Shown one piece after another: positions 41,161 to 52,790 of a stretch of 64,000 bases of DNA (within the stretch, counting starts at the first letter, position 1; each line of letters begins with the position of its first letter). The notes below the pieces were generated by a model that had not been told where the DNA came from, did no database searches, and saw only the letters and a list, made by a program, of their open reading frames with translations. The translations under genes were made by a program, and so were the position numbers. This stretch comes from Spirometra erinaceieuropaei (lineage: Eukaryota; Platyhelminthes; Cestoda; Diphyllobothriidea; Diphyllobothriidae), in contig CACRXP010001140.1 in the NCBI GenBank assembly GCA_902702965.1, forward strand, positions 80,934-144,933, written 5' to 3'.

Positions 41161-41443
41161 GGAACTCGTATGCTCGCTTCTGTCAACAATTGTCTTATCG
41201 CTTGTCCTATATTTATTCGCAGGCAAAATCTCTCCAGACATCAACAGTAATCGCGGAGGTGCACAGAAATAGGGAACCTCATTTACTACGGGTGACTCTG
41301 CAGTCCATACCATGGGGCTTCTATACCCGTCCCCAATTTAAATCCTAAAATTAGTCCAAATTCCCCTGGAATTTAATGTAGAAACACCCGTGCTCAACCC
41401 TTATTGCGCAATCCCCTAACGACTACTTTACATAGACACAACC

Positions 41444-41758
41444 TTCGCGTTGATTGGGGCGGGCAGAAGTAGATGTACTTCGGCGCATTTGAAGCCTCAA
41501 GCAAACTTTTCTGGATAGGGTATGCAGATAAAGTGGAAAGGCCGAATTCTAATCTATGGATCTGTTGCAGTTCATGAGACTGGTGAGTAGCTGATGCCCA
41601 TATAAAATATCGTTGTAATAATTTGGAAATTAGTCCTAGTGTCTGCTGTTTGGCTATCTGGGACATTACTGAATTTAAATATAGGAGGAATGATATTACT
41701 GACAAAGGCTGAGGAGATCGAAATAAACATTTCTGGTTTATTAGCCGTCGTCAGCCAG
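41444..41758. repeat. 315-bp direct repeat, copy 1
   Basis: Highly similar to 42611-42924 (offset about 1167 bp). The first 200 bp are nearly identical, for example CTCAAGCAAACTTTTCTGGA. It ends in a SINE-A tail-like segment. Not LTR-like at the ends; probably two insertions or a duplicated segment. Confidence 0.85.
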
Positions 41759-41925
41759 TCATACCCAACTCCAAAGTGCGGGACACCTGTGCTCGATCGC
41801 GCGACCTGTTAGTTGGAAGTCAAACGCTTCTAACCACAGAGCAATAGCTCCAATGCTCTGTCGGCTGCGGTAGGGAATGTACAATGGTTGAGGGACGAGC
41901 ACCGATCGTTTTTACGAAACAAGTA
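41724..41925 (-). mobile_element. tRNA-derived SINE, family A
   Basis: On the minus strand: head-like GATCGGTGCTCGTCC, tRNA part with GCTCTGTGGTTAGAAGCG and TTGACTTCCAACTAACAGG, then the tail GGGTATGACTGGCTGACGAC and ATAAACCAGAAATG. The B-box is degenerate. Confidence 0.7.
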
Positions 41926-42218
41926 AAACTAAACAGCTAAAAACTGAAATGCGTCGTTTGTCTGATCTTACTGTTCTAATAGTACAACATGAACCTGAGA
42001 AGAAAACGATGTTGAAAAAAGGGTGGGACTCAGTTATAAGGGGAATCCCACCGTACAGCACTCTGTAGGAATTGGCCTAGGTTATCTTTTACGTTAGGCA
42101 CACCGCAACCTCTTGAAAACAGACTGAACCACTCTGCCTGCCCCAACGCAGAATGTCCTAATCTGTCAACAAAGAACGAAATCATTATATTGCCGAGGCA
42201 TCTCGAGAAGAAAGGGTA

Positions 42219-42493
42219 AGATGTGGTTATGTAGCCCCACCTGATGGACACAATACTGTTGGGTCTGAGGTCAGGGGTTAGGGTTGGGGTTGGGGTTAGG
42301 GGTAAGGCAAGTATTTCTCAACCCCTCACAGTACAGCCGCGCATTCCCAATGGCGTTTCTTTTGCATATAGCTGCTAGAACTCGTTGCCATTGCGTTCCC
42401 CGACCTTACCTGTAAAATCTCCCATTAGCACCGGTCCCGTATTACAGGTGGCTGGGGTCTGTTAACATCAGGTGGGGCTACCTAACCACATCT
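42219..42493. mobile_element. 275-bp terminal-inverted-repeat element with telomere-like core
   Basis: The left end is AGATGTGGTTATGTAGCCCC and continues ACCTGATG. The right end is the inverse with one mismatch (27 of 28). Inside, near 42274-42303, lie four GGGTTAGGG/GGGTTGGGG units resembling the TTAGGG telomere repeat. No coding capacity. MITE-like; target duplication not clear. Confidence 0.75.
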
Positions 42494-42610
42494 GGTCCAA
42501 ATATGTGTTCAGAGTTAGTCTGCAAAGAGGGCGGAATTCACCGCCCTCGACGGCTTATTTCCACTGCTTTTTGGTTGTCGCAGTGAGGTACCAATAACGA
42601 ATGTTGAACT

Positions 42611-42924
42611 TTCGCGTTGACTGGGGCGGGCAGGAATAGATGCACTTTGGCGCTTGTGAAGCCTCAAGCAAACTTTTCTGGATAGGATATGCAGATAAAG
42701 TGGAAAGGCCAAATTCTAATCTATGGATCTGTTGCAGTTCATGAGACTGGTGAGTAGCTGATGCCCATATAAAATATCGTTGTAATAATTTGGAAAGTAG
42801 TCCTAGTGTCTGCTGTTTTGCTATATTTGACATTTTTCAATCAAAGTATAGGCAGGGTGGTGTTGCTGACAAAGACTAGGGAGATCGAAATGCACACTTC
42901 TGTCTTGTTATCCCTCGTCAGCCA
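42611..42924. repeat. 315-bp direct repeat, copy 2
   Basis: See 41444-41758. Minus-strand frames of the two copies both read AKQQTLGL and KLLQRYFIWASATHQSHELQ; no protein family recognised, so coding is doubtful. Confidence 0.85.
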
Positions 42925-42941
42925 GCCTACCTACCTACACT

Positions 42942-43014
42942 ACAAATAATCCTTCCTAATTGGTAACCTATTTCAGAAGTTCAGCTGACATTTCATAAGA
43001 TTGGTCACTGACTG
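42942..43014. repeat. foldback element terminal fragment
   Basis: About 73 bp of a right arm (AATCCTTCCTAATTGG and CATAAGATTGGTCACTGACT) with no partner arm nearby. Confidence 0.6.
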
Positions 43015-43169
43015 TAACTGCTCATATGCAGGAAACTCTATCTCTGACGGCCACCAAACTAGAAGTCAGGTAGGTTGGAAATGTAGGACAATCTCAGTTT
43101 TAGCCGAGATGATACAGGCAGCAGAGAAGAAGGTGTCAGCACCTGTTTCATCGGCGAAATAGCATTTTC

Positions 43170-43330
43170 GACAAAAACCAGGGAGACTGGGCAGCCAGTC
43201 ATACCCAACCCCGAAGTGCGAAAAACCTGGGTCTCGACCCCACAACTTGTTAATTAGAAGTCCAACGCCCCTAACCACCGAGCCACGGGCTTAGTGTTCT
43301 GTCAGTTGCGATCGGGTGTATACAATGACA
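43170..43330 (-). mobile_element. tRNA-derived SINE, family A
   Basis: On the minus strand: GCCCGTGGCTCGGTGGTTAG (A-box region), GGACTTCTAATTAACAAG, GGGGTCGAGACCC (B-box region), then the tail GGGTTGGGTATGACTGGC. Confidence 0.75.
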
Positions 43331-43500
43331 GATAGGCGTTCACCGATCGCGCTACGGAACTCACTCGTCCCGATGTGCATGGGAGCTCTCACTTGAGCCC
43401 CGCCAGCAGCCGCACAGCGGCGTGTGGTATATGTAAACAGATATGGGAGACTGAAATGACCCTTTCTGGATTATTAGCCGTCGTTAACCTCCTTTTTAAC
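43331..43500 (+). mobile_element. SINE-A head and tail fragment, opposite orientation
   Basis: Starts CACCGATCGCGCTACGGAAC with GCAGCCGCACAGCGGCG, then a tail-like TTATTAGCCGTCGT end. Abuts the minus-strand copy head to head. Confidence 0.6.
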
Positions 43501-45110
43501 AATTCTCTTCAAGTGAACAGCACATTATAAGAGTTTGAGGTGTCGCCCTTAATCTGCTCACAAATGAGAGGCTCTGGGTAAAGCTGACGGAAGGGCGCAC
43601 TTAAATTCCAAATATCTGAGACTGAACTCCAGCAAAACATTATTTTCATTAAAATACTAGGACCGCAGTAGGCACCTTACCTTTATTTTTGATACAGCAT
43701 ACATGATTTGTGACTTTTAAGCATCTTAAAGACTGGCGATTATAACCCAAACCAGTGTGCCCATCTCTAAGCTAATGCAATATCGCGAAAGTCCTCACGA
43801 GGCTTTAGTTTAGGCCCGCGCTTTGCATTTACAAACCTGATAGTCTTGTCACAACCGAAAGGACAACATACATTAGGCATATTAAAACGGAGAATTCACT
43901 CAGAAATGTAAGAAGTAGCATGTTGGCATATTTTCTTCCCAGTGCCTTGGATTAATTACACACGTACTCAGTCCACTATGTCATATGAATTCCTAGTTAA
44001 CGCCAACATCCCACACGTACGTCAACGAGCTATTGTAAAATCCTGTCAGATTTTAAGGGTTTGATCTAATTGGAAAAGACGAGCCAATACAACTATGGTG
44101 TGTTGTAGTCCCTTCCTCTTCCTCGTTCTAACGTTTATTGTCACTTCCAAAGACAATCCGTGAATTTCGAATAGACTATCAGACGCTATCCTTACTCCAG
44201 CGGGGCAGTCAATCGAAAAAGCAATCTATTGTCACAAAATTAAGTATCGGTCCAAGGAACTTAAACCATCACAGCTAGTAAGTGAAAACGACATTTGAAA
44301 TCCTTCGGCTGCAAACGTTACAAAAATTTCGCGCAAGATCAAAATAAAAACACATGCTGGATTGCAACCGCACGTGCTTAAAAATCCGGCAAATATTTCC
44401 AATTTTTGTCCGAAAATATTTCCCTGTGATGATTTAATTTCTATGCGTAACGACAGACTACACAGTAAAAAAGCTCCTGCGACCAAAAAACGTTTGTTGT
44501 CAGGTGTGAACTTCTAGCGTCGTGTTTGGTGTGCAGTTGACTAGGCTGGTTGGCAAAGTTTTTTGTTAGTTAATATGTGCTCGATTGTTTCGGCCTGATC
44601 AAAGGTTCTCCGGTTTTTTTATTACGCTGCATCGTTACTATGTAACAATTTTTATGAATTTGAGCCCAACTGACATTAACAGTCCTTGCGTCGGCCATTA
44701 AAATGCGTCTCTAAAATACTATTTAATGTGTTTGCGATCGTTTTGGATAGAGGAGATCACTATAGCCTTTTATTATGGATGTTATTATGCGTCCCAAAAT
44801 TGTAGCCAACATTTATTGCGCTTTCGGGAGTCGTAAACAAACCATTGTTCTTGATGTGTTTTATTTCACGTTTTGTTCTTCCAGGCAGTCATTGTAAATA
44901 TTTCGCTATTCCTAACCAACTAAAAATGTCCTCTTCGTGATTTACGCCATTACTTGAGGAATGCTACGGTCGCGAAAACCATCCTGCACTGTTCATCTAT
45001 TCATATTTAGAGCCTTTTGAATTTCCACAAGTTCACTACACATGACTTGGAGAAAGGCGTTAGTGAGGAAGAAGGGTAGTCGGGCATCGGAACATTTTGC
45101 TTATTGTTCT
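43501..45110. other. intron 1 sequence, nothing recognised
   Basis: No gene or shared repeat noticed. Confidence 0.45.
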
Positions 45111-45113
45111 GAG

Positions 45114-45395
45114 CGTTCGAAATCGTGCAGGAGTCCATCGTCAGCGACAGTAGCAACAATAGAACAAAGGGCAGTTATAGGCGGTGTAAGTCAGTCATAG
45201 ACCGGCAGCGCAAGACTGGAGGTGACTGTGCAGGGCTCTGTACGTCGGTGCCAGATCGATAAATTGATTGACTGAGTTCTCATCCGTGGTCCAGACTTCA
45301 ATCAATTCTCGGCCTGGTTTGTTTCCGGCGTGGGTGATTATCTTGGTGGTTGTGAAGTCAAACTCATAACCCGTTTTGTGGGTGTCGGCAGCCAA
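45114..45395 (-). pseudogene. PLE 3' end: GIY-YIG tail, UTR and hairpin motif
   Basis: Minus-strand frame: AADTHKTGYEFDFTTTKI, then RELIEVWTTDENSVNQFIDL. This is the end of a PLE GIY-YIG domain. Just upstream the frame has a TAA (RNEATPY, stop, NL), so it is dead. The 31-nt motif sits at 45114-45144 on the same strand: CTGACGA, stem halves GGACTC/GATTTC, then GAACG in place of GAAAC. Confidence 0.75.
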
Positions 45396-47113
45396 ATTTT
45401 AATAAGGCGTCGCCTCGTTGCGCAGCCCGATTATGTTGGTGCCGATTATTTTTCTTCTTTACGTATACATGCACCTAGAACTCGAACGTTCGCCTTTATT
45501 CGTGAAATGCATTAGTACCAATTGCTGACATTTTTAGACTTTTTGTCTACTCGCCATATTAAAAAGACCATGTTCTCATTTTGAAGACGGAAGTGAATGC
45601 TATTCACCAATACCGCAGGTACAGCAAAAAAACGCGGCATGTGTGGTTTGCGTACACACGACATTAGACCAATTTTCTGTCAGGAAAAGTTGACAAGATA
45701 TATGGACGAAGGCAAGGACATATGGCTTGTTATTTCATAGTCATCAGTCATCAAATGCCATTGGACGCTAGTGTATACCCGATATGAGCCTGTGAGGTCT
45801 CCGTCCGCCCTGACGACTCGAACACACTGAATATTGTAGTCTACCAATTAGCGGCTATTTTAAATTATTTTCGTCTTTTGAAAGAAAACATACATTTTAG
45901 CGTCACAGTTTTGACGTTTGTTGATGGGACTTTCATAAAAAAACAACCTGGGTAAGATAACCTGACCTACGGGAGCCTGCACGGTATAGCGTACCATTAC
46001 GCTAATGTGAGCTTTTATGTTGCAAAGGCCTTTAAACTGAGGCTAAAGCACGCAAAAAGTCACGCTTATACTAAAAAGAAACCGTGCTTTCAGTATATTC
46101 TGAGATTTTATGGTAAAATAGTCTTTATGATGTCCCGGATTGTCACGACCAGTAGGCTGGCATCGCGTGCCATGCGATATTAGTGACTTTTCCAGTACAG
46201 AATCTGTGTCGACGTGACAGGTATTTAAATTGCCATTTTGTCTAAAACAATGATGTTTGTTTTCATAATTTCCGAACACTTCAGGTAAATCCATTAACCA
46301 AAAACAATTTTAAACGAGAAAGATTTGCGAAATATTCTTTTTAGACATCATTTACTCTGTAAAAGTATCCAAAGCTGACGGGGAAAAGTCGTTCATTGAG
46401 TAAGACCTTTTTTCGATCAAAACTACAAGAGATTTCCAAAGGAATTTTCCGTCAAAATTCTGCGCATTTCCGTATATTATTTAGCTCGGGCTGAAGTTTA
46501 CGTCATTAAGCACTTAAGCTAAATATATTTAAACATATAAATAAATTATCGATTTGGAACGGAATTTTGATTCTTTTGTAAACCATAAGATAATATTTGG
46601 GAGTTTGTCGACGTCCAATTCAGGCTTATAACCAGCAAATCAAATAAGTTAACGCATTAATTTAAACCGGGAACTCGAAGAATCGTCTGAAGCACAAACT
46701 TATATAGAGTCTTTCCCGATTTTAGTAAACAAAGCTTGCGAAAAGAAGACGAAGTAAAAACATGGATTGCATTTAAACATTATTTTTGCGAAGAGCCATT
46801 GTTTCATAAATGAAAATCAATATTGCAAGACGGTTATTGTGTATCGCACGGTAGACGGTTCCGCGACTCCATAATTTAAAGTCATGCAGTAAAATTATTG
46901 ACAGGTTTTGTAGTTTGCAGTCTGAAATGTAGCCAGGCAATATGAACTTTGAATAATTATTGTGAATTGAAAGATACTTAAAAGCGGAGGTATAAATGAT
47001 AGTGAATATGGTGTTAAAGCCTTACTACAGAGAATAAAAGGTTGGTAATGAATGTTGTAGTCGGTTTTCTTGAAAAACTCGCTTGTAGATAAAACTAAAC
47101 ACATTTACCTAGG
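45396..47113. other. intron 1 sequence, nothing recognised
   Basis: Apart from a short upstream continuation of the PLE fragment (to about 45480), nothing assigned. Confidence 0.45.
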
Positions 47114-47241
47114 CTTACTGAACGATCTACCGACCATACCTTAATCTATTCATATAGCATGGAAGCCCGTCCTCCTCCTTACTGAACGATCTACCGACCA
47201 TACCTTAATCTATTCAGATAGCATGGAAGCCCGTCCTTCTT
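47114..47241. repeat. 64-bp tandem duplication
   Basis: Two units (47114-47177 and 47178-47241), each starting CTTACTGAACGATCTACCG, with very few differences. Recent. Confidence 0.92.
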
Positions 47242-49117
47242 TCAGCCAATGGCTTTTTATGTCTGTAGAAATCATGCAGTCGGCTGACGTCAAAATTTGT
47301 TTCGTATCCCTTGCGAGATGCCAAGAACTTGGGCTTTATCAGGCCCACAAACGTTTGCTCTACGATAAGGGATGCTATAGGCCAAAAAGTCTACAAAACT
47401 GCTGTTGCCATGAACATTCTATCAATTTTTTCAGATTTCTTCGAAGTGCTCGATAACGTTTTGTTCCATGTACGGCCAAATATCGTCGTCAAAAGTAAAA
47501 GCGCGCATGCTTGATTATTTCATCATTAGGGAAAGGTCTCAAATTGAGCTATAACATTGATTATCAATCACATCTGGTATAGCTGCATACAGGAGCTTGT
47601 TGTCTGTCAGTGGGCGACGTTCGCAGACATATAGGGCAATATCGCCTAAAAATTCTTTTTTCTGCAAAGAGCTTTACATGACGTCGATTTTCGACTTACA
47701 ACAGAGGTTAGTATTTTCGCAGAAAGAAAAAAATAGAATTATTGCCCTATTTATGTCGGAATTATCACGTCGTCCGTGTATGTATTAGGGTTTTCAGAAA
47801 GCAATTGTATTTTACTAGGTAATAAAAACGAATGCACATAACGTCTGTCTGGATATTTCAATTAAAAACCTGATCACCACCATCATGGCCAATGATAGAA
47901 ACCTAAAGGGAAAATAATTTTGTGATGCTATGATTAAAGAAGGTTGACTCATTTCAGAAAAGCGTAAACCCTGTTTCCAACTTTCCCTTATATTTCTGAA
48001 TGTTTTACCTGCCAAAAAGCGTTCTGGTGATCGAAGCAGATGGTAGTCCATTGGGTGCTAAGTTAGGTGAATGCGGAGGATGTAAAGGAACTCCACCTCC
48101 TAACGATTTCACTTTTTCGTTGGTGACGTATGACCCTCCAATACAGGACACATCAGATGTAATTCTCATTGTACACGAGGGGTCTGTCTTCAGCGGACAT
48201 CCGCAACCGACATGATTATGCCATTTTCCAGTAGTTTAAAATGAGTGGTGCTTTTTAGGCTTCATTAAAACACACAGCAGATATTTCTGAGGATGGGATT
48301 CAAAGTTCGAAGTTGACACCGCCTTCACATTGCGACGCAAAGCGCATTTACTTCTACAGTTAACAGCGCGATGTAGAAATGGCAGGTTGTTATTTCTTGC
48401 TTGAAGATTGCTGTATTGTATTCAAATCTAAGTTGCAAGCTGATGTTGAACCCAAATTCCTTCGTTGCATGTCTTCTCCAGTTCACGTCGGACGTTTGTG
48501 ATTAAATAAAGGTAACGCACTACATTTTTGCGGCAAGGCTCTGGGACTTTGAGGTGAAGCAGATCCAAAAAGGTTGTGATGAATGATGACAAAAACCAGT
48601 CATCAGAGAAGCAACAGTTGGTTGACCTATATTTCGTAGTGGCAACAACTGCTGTTACTTACCGAACACCTTAATATTTTTTTAAAAAAATGTGTGTGTC
48701 ACGCAGGACAGGCGGTCCTGCGCTAAGTTCCCGGACGAAACCTATTCCGATGTCCTAAACTTAACCTCCGTCCCCCACCTTTAGAATTTGGCGCAAGGCC
48801 GCATGTGATACAGCAGACACCCATTTCCGTGTCCCACAAAATAATCTGCCATATTTACCCTGAATCAGCCTGGAATCGCAGCTACATTTGGAGACATAGT
48901 CCGCATTTCTGCCACGTAACAACCTTTGTTCTTCGTTTTTTTCAAGCATTGACTTAGAATACAATTTAGTCTGCCCTGCAGCAATTGCTTCAATGCTGCC
49001 GGACGTTTAGGCGTAATCGAAAGGTTCATGAGGTTTTCTCCTGAAAACCTTCTCGTTTTAAAATTTTAGACTCCTAAAACGGCAAATAATACCACAAGTA
49101 GTTATCACTGGCACTTA
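47242..49117. other. intron 1 sequence, nothing recognised
   Basis: Only short frames without recognisable motifs. Confidence 0.45.
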
Positions 49118-50111
49118 CAGTAGGTGCGTTAACTCAGGAAATTTTAACTGAAATTCCTACATGCGCTTTCGTTTCGAAAAGATTAATTGAGTAGGGTTGT
49201 AAAACTAGTCAGCCTGTTAAATAATTCTATAATGTGTCAGTTACGCCAGGATGCCGGTCTTCGAATGACCTTCCTTCCGGCTGCATGAAAAACTACACTC
49301 TGTAAAAAATGATTATTTGTGTAGCATGAATTTCTCTCACTGATTTTCGATGGCCCTCAAAGTCCGATTATATTTCATGGAAAACATGCATAAAAATATT
49401 CATTTTTTTACGCATTCGGTAGAAAATTACGTCTTCTTCCAATCTCATACTCAAAGGAAGGGCTTAATTTGATTTTAAAAAACGTTTTTAATTCCCGAAT
49501 AATTTTGAACCCGCTCTACCGTGACATTTGGATTCAGGGTTTCCAAATTACAAGCCGTATATTTTACGCGTAGGAAAAACCACACATTTCTATACGGTAC
49601 TAACGGGGGACTATATAGGGTTCAGTGGATTTGATATATATATATATATATATATATACATATTGCTAACTTTACAAGCCACATTGGTAAATGCCGAGAA
49701 ATGACGATTTATGAACGGCCATTTCGTGGTATCTGAAGTCCCACAAGTAGAACCTTTAGAAAACCGAATTATGTCGCTTTTTCGAGTATAAAATTAAAGA
49801 GGGCTTAATTTTTTACCGAATGAGCAAAGGAATGACTATTTTTATGCATGTTTCCCATGAAATATAATTGGATTTTTAGGGGACATCGAAAATCAATGAG
49901 AAAAATTCATGCTGCATAAATATTCGTTTTTTACAGAGTGTAGTTTTTGCATGCGGCCGGAGGAAGTTCATTCGAAAACCGACATCCTGACGAAAAATAT
50001 TGAATTATGTTGCATGTTGACTAGTTGTACAACCCTACGTAATTAATCTTTTCCGAACGTAAACGCATTTCAGAATTTCGGTTGGCATTTCATGAGTTAG
50101 CTCACCTACTA
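49118..50111. repeat. foldback element, copy J (about 990 bp)
   Basis: Ends are CAGTAGGTGCGTTAACTCAG and ATGAGTTAGCTCACCTACT. It belongs with copy A as a diverged subfamily (AACTCA rather than GATCTCA near the end). A (TA)n run lies in its centre at about 49634-49659. Confidence 0.8.
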
Positions 50112-51009
50112 TATGTACCAAAATAGCAGAATTCTATTAATAAGTGTTGAGAACTAGCCGTAGAATAATGTGGTACTAGATTTGTGACGTTTTTGAGTAA
50201 ATGGATAAAGCCGATTCTGAAGAAATTTAAAGTCTAATGACGCAAAAGATGTTTTAAGATTTTATTCCATTCCCATTAATTTTACCTCCTTATTTGTGGT
50301 CTTCATCTGGTTTTTGGGAGCTCCGCTACATACTCTGAAGAAGCTTATTCTTCTCCCGAGTGGTGCGTTATTCAAATAAAATTCTCTCAAAAACTCTCCA
50401 GACGTTTGGTCTGTAATTAGGATGAATATGGTGTACCCCACCTTATGCGAGAATTTAACTTCGGCAGTCGCACCAAATCAGTTTTGCCTTCTAAATCTAT
50501 ACTAGCAGAACCTGTTAACAGTTTTGTACTAGCAGGATAGTAACAGAGACCTTAAAAAATTTGTTACTTTTTGACAAGAAGGAATCACACGTCCTAAAAT
50601 CATTGCGATAGAAGAACTCGCTACGGACTGGCAGAAACATGATGCATAAATTAAAGCCCAGAAATCTTATCCGTAAATTTTAAAAACTTGGTGTTCAGCT
50701 TTGGTTTATAAAATATTTGGCTCATTTTCTCCATTAGGTATTCTTTGACATTCACTTGTTTTTGTACTGCATTTCAAACTTCATAAAGTTAACAGCTTTA
50801 CTAGTGGTCATGAATATATGTCCGATAAACGAAACTACAAATGTGCTCGTTTACTCTTCTGAGAACTTGTTTCGAACAAACCACGTATATGCATATATAA
50901 ACATATCAGGCATCTATATTCATATACATAAACGCCATGCCCCGGACATTTGACTTCAAATCATGCTCTTATTAATTTCGAAATTATTTGTTTGGTATTT
51001 TTCTGCAGT
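50112..51009. other. intron 1 sequence, nothing recognised
   Basis: AT-rich with no assigned feature. Confidence 0.5.
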
Positions 51010-51140
51010 AAATATACCAGAAACCACGTGGAAAACTGCGGGACTCGCTGATGAGCCGAACACCTAGCAGAATATCGGTGAAACACGTGTCTTGACTTTT
51101 ACCTAGCAATTACGTCGGAAGTACGGTAAAACCACATTAA
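51010..51140. repeat. partial copy of foldback repeat 2
   Basis: GCTGATGAGCCGAACACC, ATATCGGTGAAACACGTGT and GGAAGTACGGTAAAACCAC follow the right arm of 11052-11363 in the same order. The left arm is missing. Confidence 0.6.
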
Positions 51141-51749
51141 TAAAAAGCACGCAATGCCCAGGCAGTTCAATAGAAGAAGTTGTGGAGGCGTCTCTGGACC
51201 CGGTTGATAAATATTCCGACGTTTCAAACTCTCATGTAAGTACATATTTAAATAAAGTCAATCGAAAATGATTTTTGGCCGTGTTCTTGACTCATTCAAG
51301 CAGCTCTTGTTAGGCGGCAGACAAATCAATAATCCACTGACCGAATCCTCTGTCGAGGTCTGCTTTTCCCCGTTGTAGACGCGATACCCAGTCATCCGGC
51401 TTGCTTAGATTCTCAGACACTGAAACTAAGTTGTGTCCTGAGGTAAGCAAGCGGACATCTACCAGGGAAAGTTTGCATTCCGCTCTCACTGCAAGCACGT
51501 AAGTGGACAGTCTCGTGCGGACCTGATTGCCGGATTCAACAACATCTTTGGCTTGGCGACAGTAACATTTTGCTTAGTAAATGACACCCGATTTCAGATT
51601 TCTGACAGCCGTGATTTGAAGATGCAGTGAATTGTGCCATCATTAAGTTTTTGAGGGCGGACTTACACGAAAGTTCGAAACGCCTATATACGCAGGGAGA
51701 AGGACTATCAACAAAGACATGGGATATTGAAATGATCTCTTCTGGCTTA

Positions 51750-51989
51750 TAAGTCGTCCCCATGACAGTAACTGAAAGGCTTTGGTACAGCTAGCGCTCA
51801 AGCTACCTGATCTACGAGGCCTCATCGGGAGCTGTGAGTTTCATCCCATTTGGGTTACGTTAGCCGTCCAGTCTACTGCAACGTCCAGGCTCCACCAAAT
51901 CTGATATAGTAGCGGACTGCCCCGGGCGGGATCAAGTCCAAATCAAACAGTCATATTCGATTTCAGCTTTGTGGCACCTGAATCTCGAA
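51750..51989 (-). mobile_element. tRNA-related SINE, family B
   Basis: On the minus strand: ATATCAGATTTGGTGGAGCC, GACGTTGCAGTAGACTGG, GATGAAACTCACAGCTCCCG, then the tRNA-like GGCCTCGTAGATCAGGTAGC. The 3' part runs into a SINE-A tail-like segment at 51690-51770. Confidence 0.65.
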
Positions 51990-52125
51990 TCCACGGTCTG
52001 CTGGTTAGATGTCAAGCGTTCTAAAAATTGAGCCACGGGTCCGTTGTCCTGTCGGCTAATATACCTGATCGCAGCCGACATGACAGCGAGCCCATGGCTC
52101 ACTGGTTAGAGTGATGGACATATAA
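51990..52125. mobile_element. two SINE-A tRNA parts, head to head
   Basis: Minus strand to about 52065: GACCCGTGGCTCAATTTTTAG, with B-box GTGGATTCGAGATTC. Plus strand from about 52068: GACAGCGAGCCCATGGCTCA and CTGGTTAGAG. The two copies abut. Confidence 0.6.
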
Positions 52126-52167
52126 CCCACACAGATGGAAGAGAACAAGGGACATCCTAGGTTCTTC

Positions 52168-52543
52168 TTTAAAAGAAGACGAAGGCACGATCACTGGGAC
52201 GGTTAATTTACTGGTCTTAGTTTTCGAACTCGAGCAGACTGTTAGAGTGCAACAACGTGTGAACATTTATACGGTTATCACGCACTCCGTCCACGCAGCC
52301 AGATGGCGCAGCTCACATGGCCGCGAAGGACGAACGCCGTCATGACGCCGGGGGACCATTGTGGACCAGGCGGCACGAACCAGACCTAGCCACGGATGTA
52401 ACCCCCCCCCTCACGGTACAACATATAAATGTTCACACGTTGCTGCACTCTAACAGTTTCTGATGCTGAATTCCTGTTCGAGTTAAAAAGCTAAGACCAA
52501 TAAAGCTACCGTCCCAGTGATCGTGTCTTCGTCTTCTTTTAAA
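52168..52543. repeat. inverted repeat carrying a PLE 3' motif
   Basis: The left arm (52168-52275) and right arm (52420-52543) are near-complementary: AAAAGAAGACGAAGGCACG against CGTGTCTTCGTCTTCTTTT, and GTGTGAACATTTATA against its inverse. A GC-rich 145-bp spacer lies between. The right arm includes a 31-nt motif at 52460-52490 (CTGATGC, T, GAATTC/GAGTTA, AAAAG), part of which is deleted from the left arm. Probably two PLE 3' ends in inverted orientation. Confidence 0.75.
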
Positions 52544-52639
52544 TATAACCAACAAAACGCGGGTCGGAGCTTTGGGGATTGCAAACCTGGAGTTAAGTGT
52601 GCCCGGCTGATGACTGCTAGTAAATCTGGGACTTACATT

Positions 52640-52790
52640 TCAGACTCTCTTGTATTTCTCGGTGGTTATTCTGCCAGCATGATGCACCGCTGTGGAGCTG
52701 CTGGCATAACTTAAGGGGAACCCCAAGGCACAGCCGGACGAGTGAGTTTCGTAACGTGCTCGGTGCACACCCCCTCTACTAGATTTACAT
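52640..52790 (-). mobile_element. SINE-A head fragment
   Basis: On the minus strand: GAGCACGTTACGAAACTCAC, GTCCGGCTGTGCCTTGGGG and CAGCAGCTCCACAGCGG resemble the SINE-A head at 4494 and 43331. Confidence 0.55.

Noticed and set aside
42270..42305. True telomere or chromosome end
   Set aside because: Only about four imperfect units, inside a TIR element and flanked by intron sequence.
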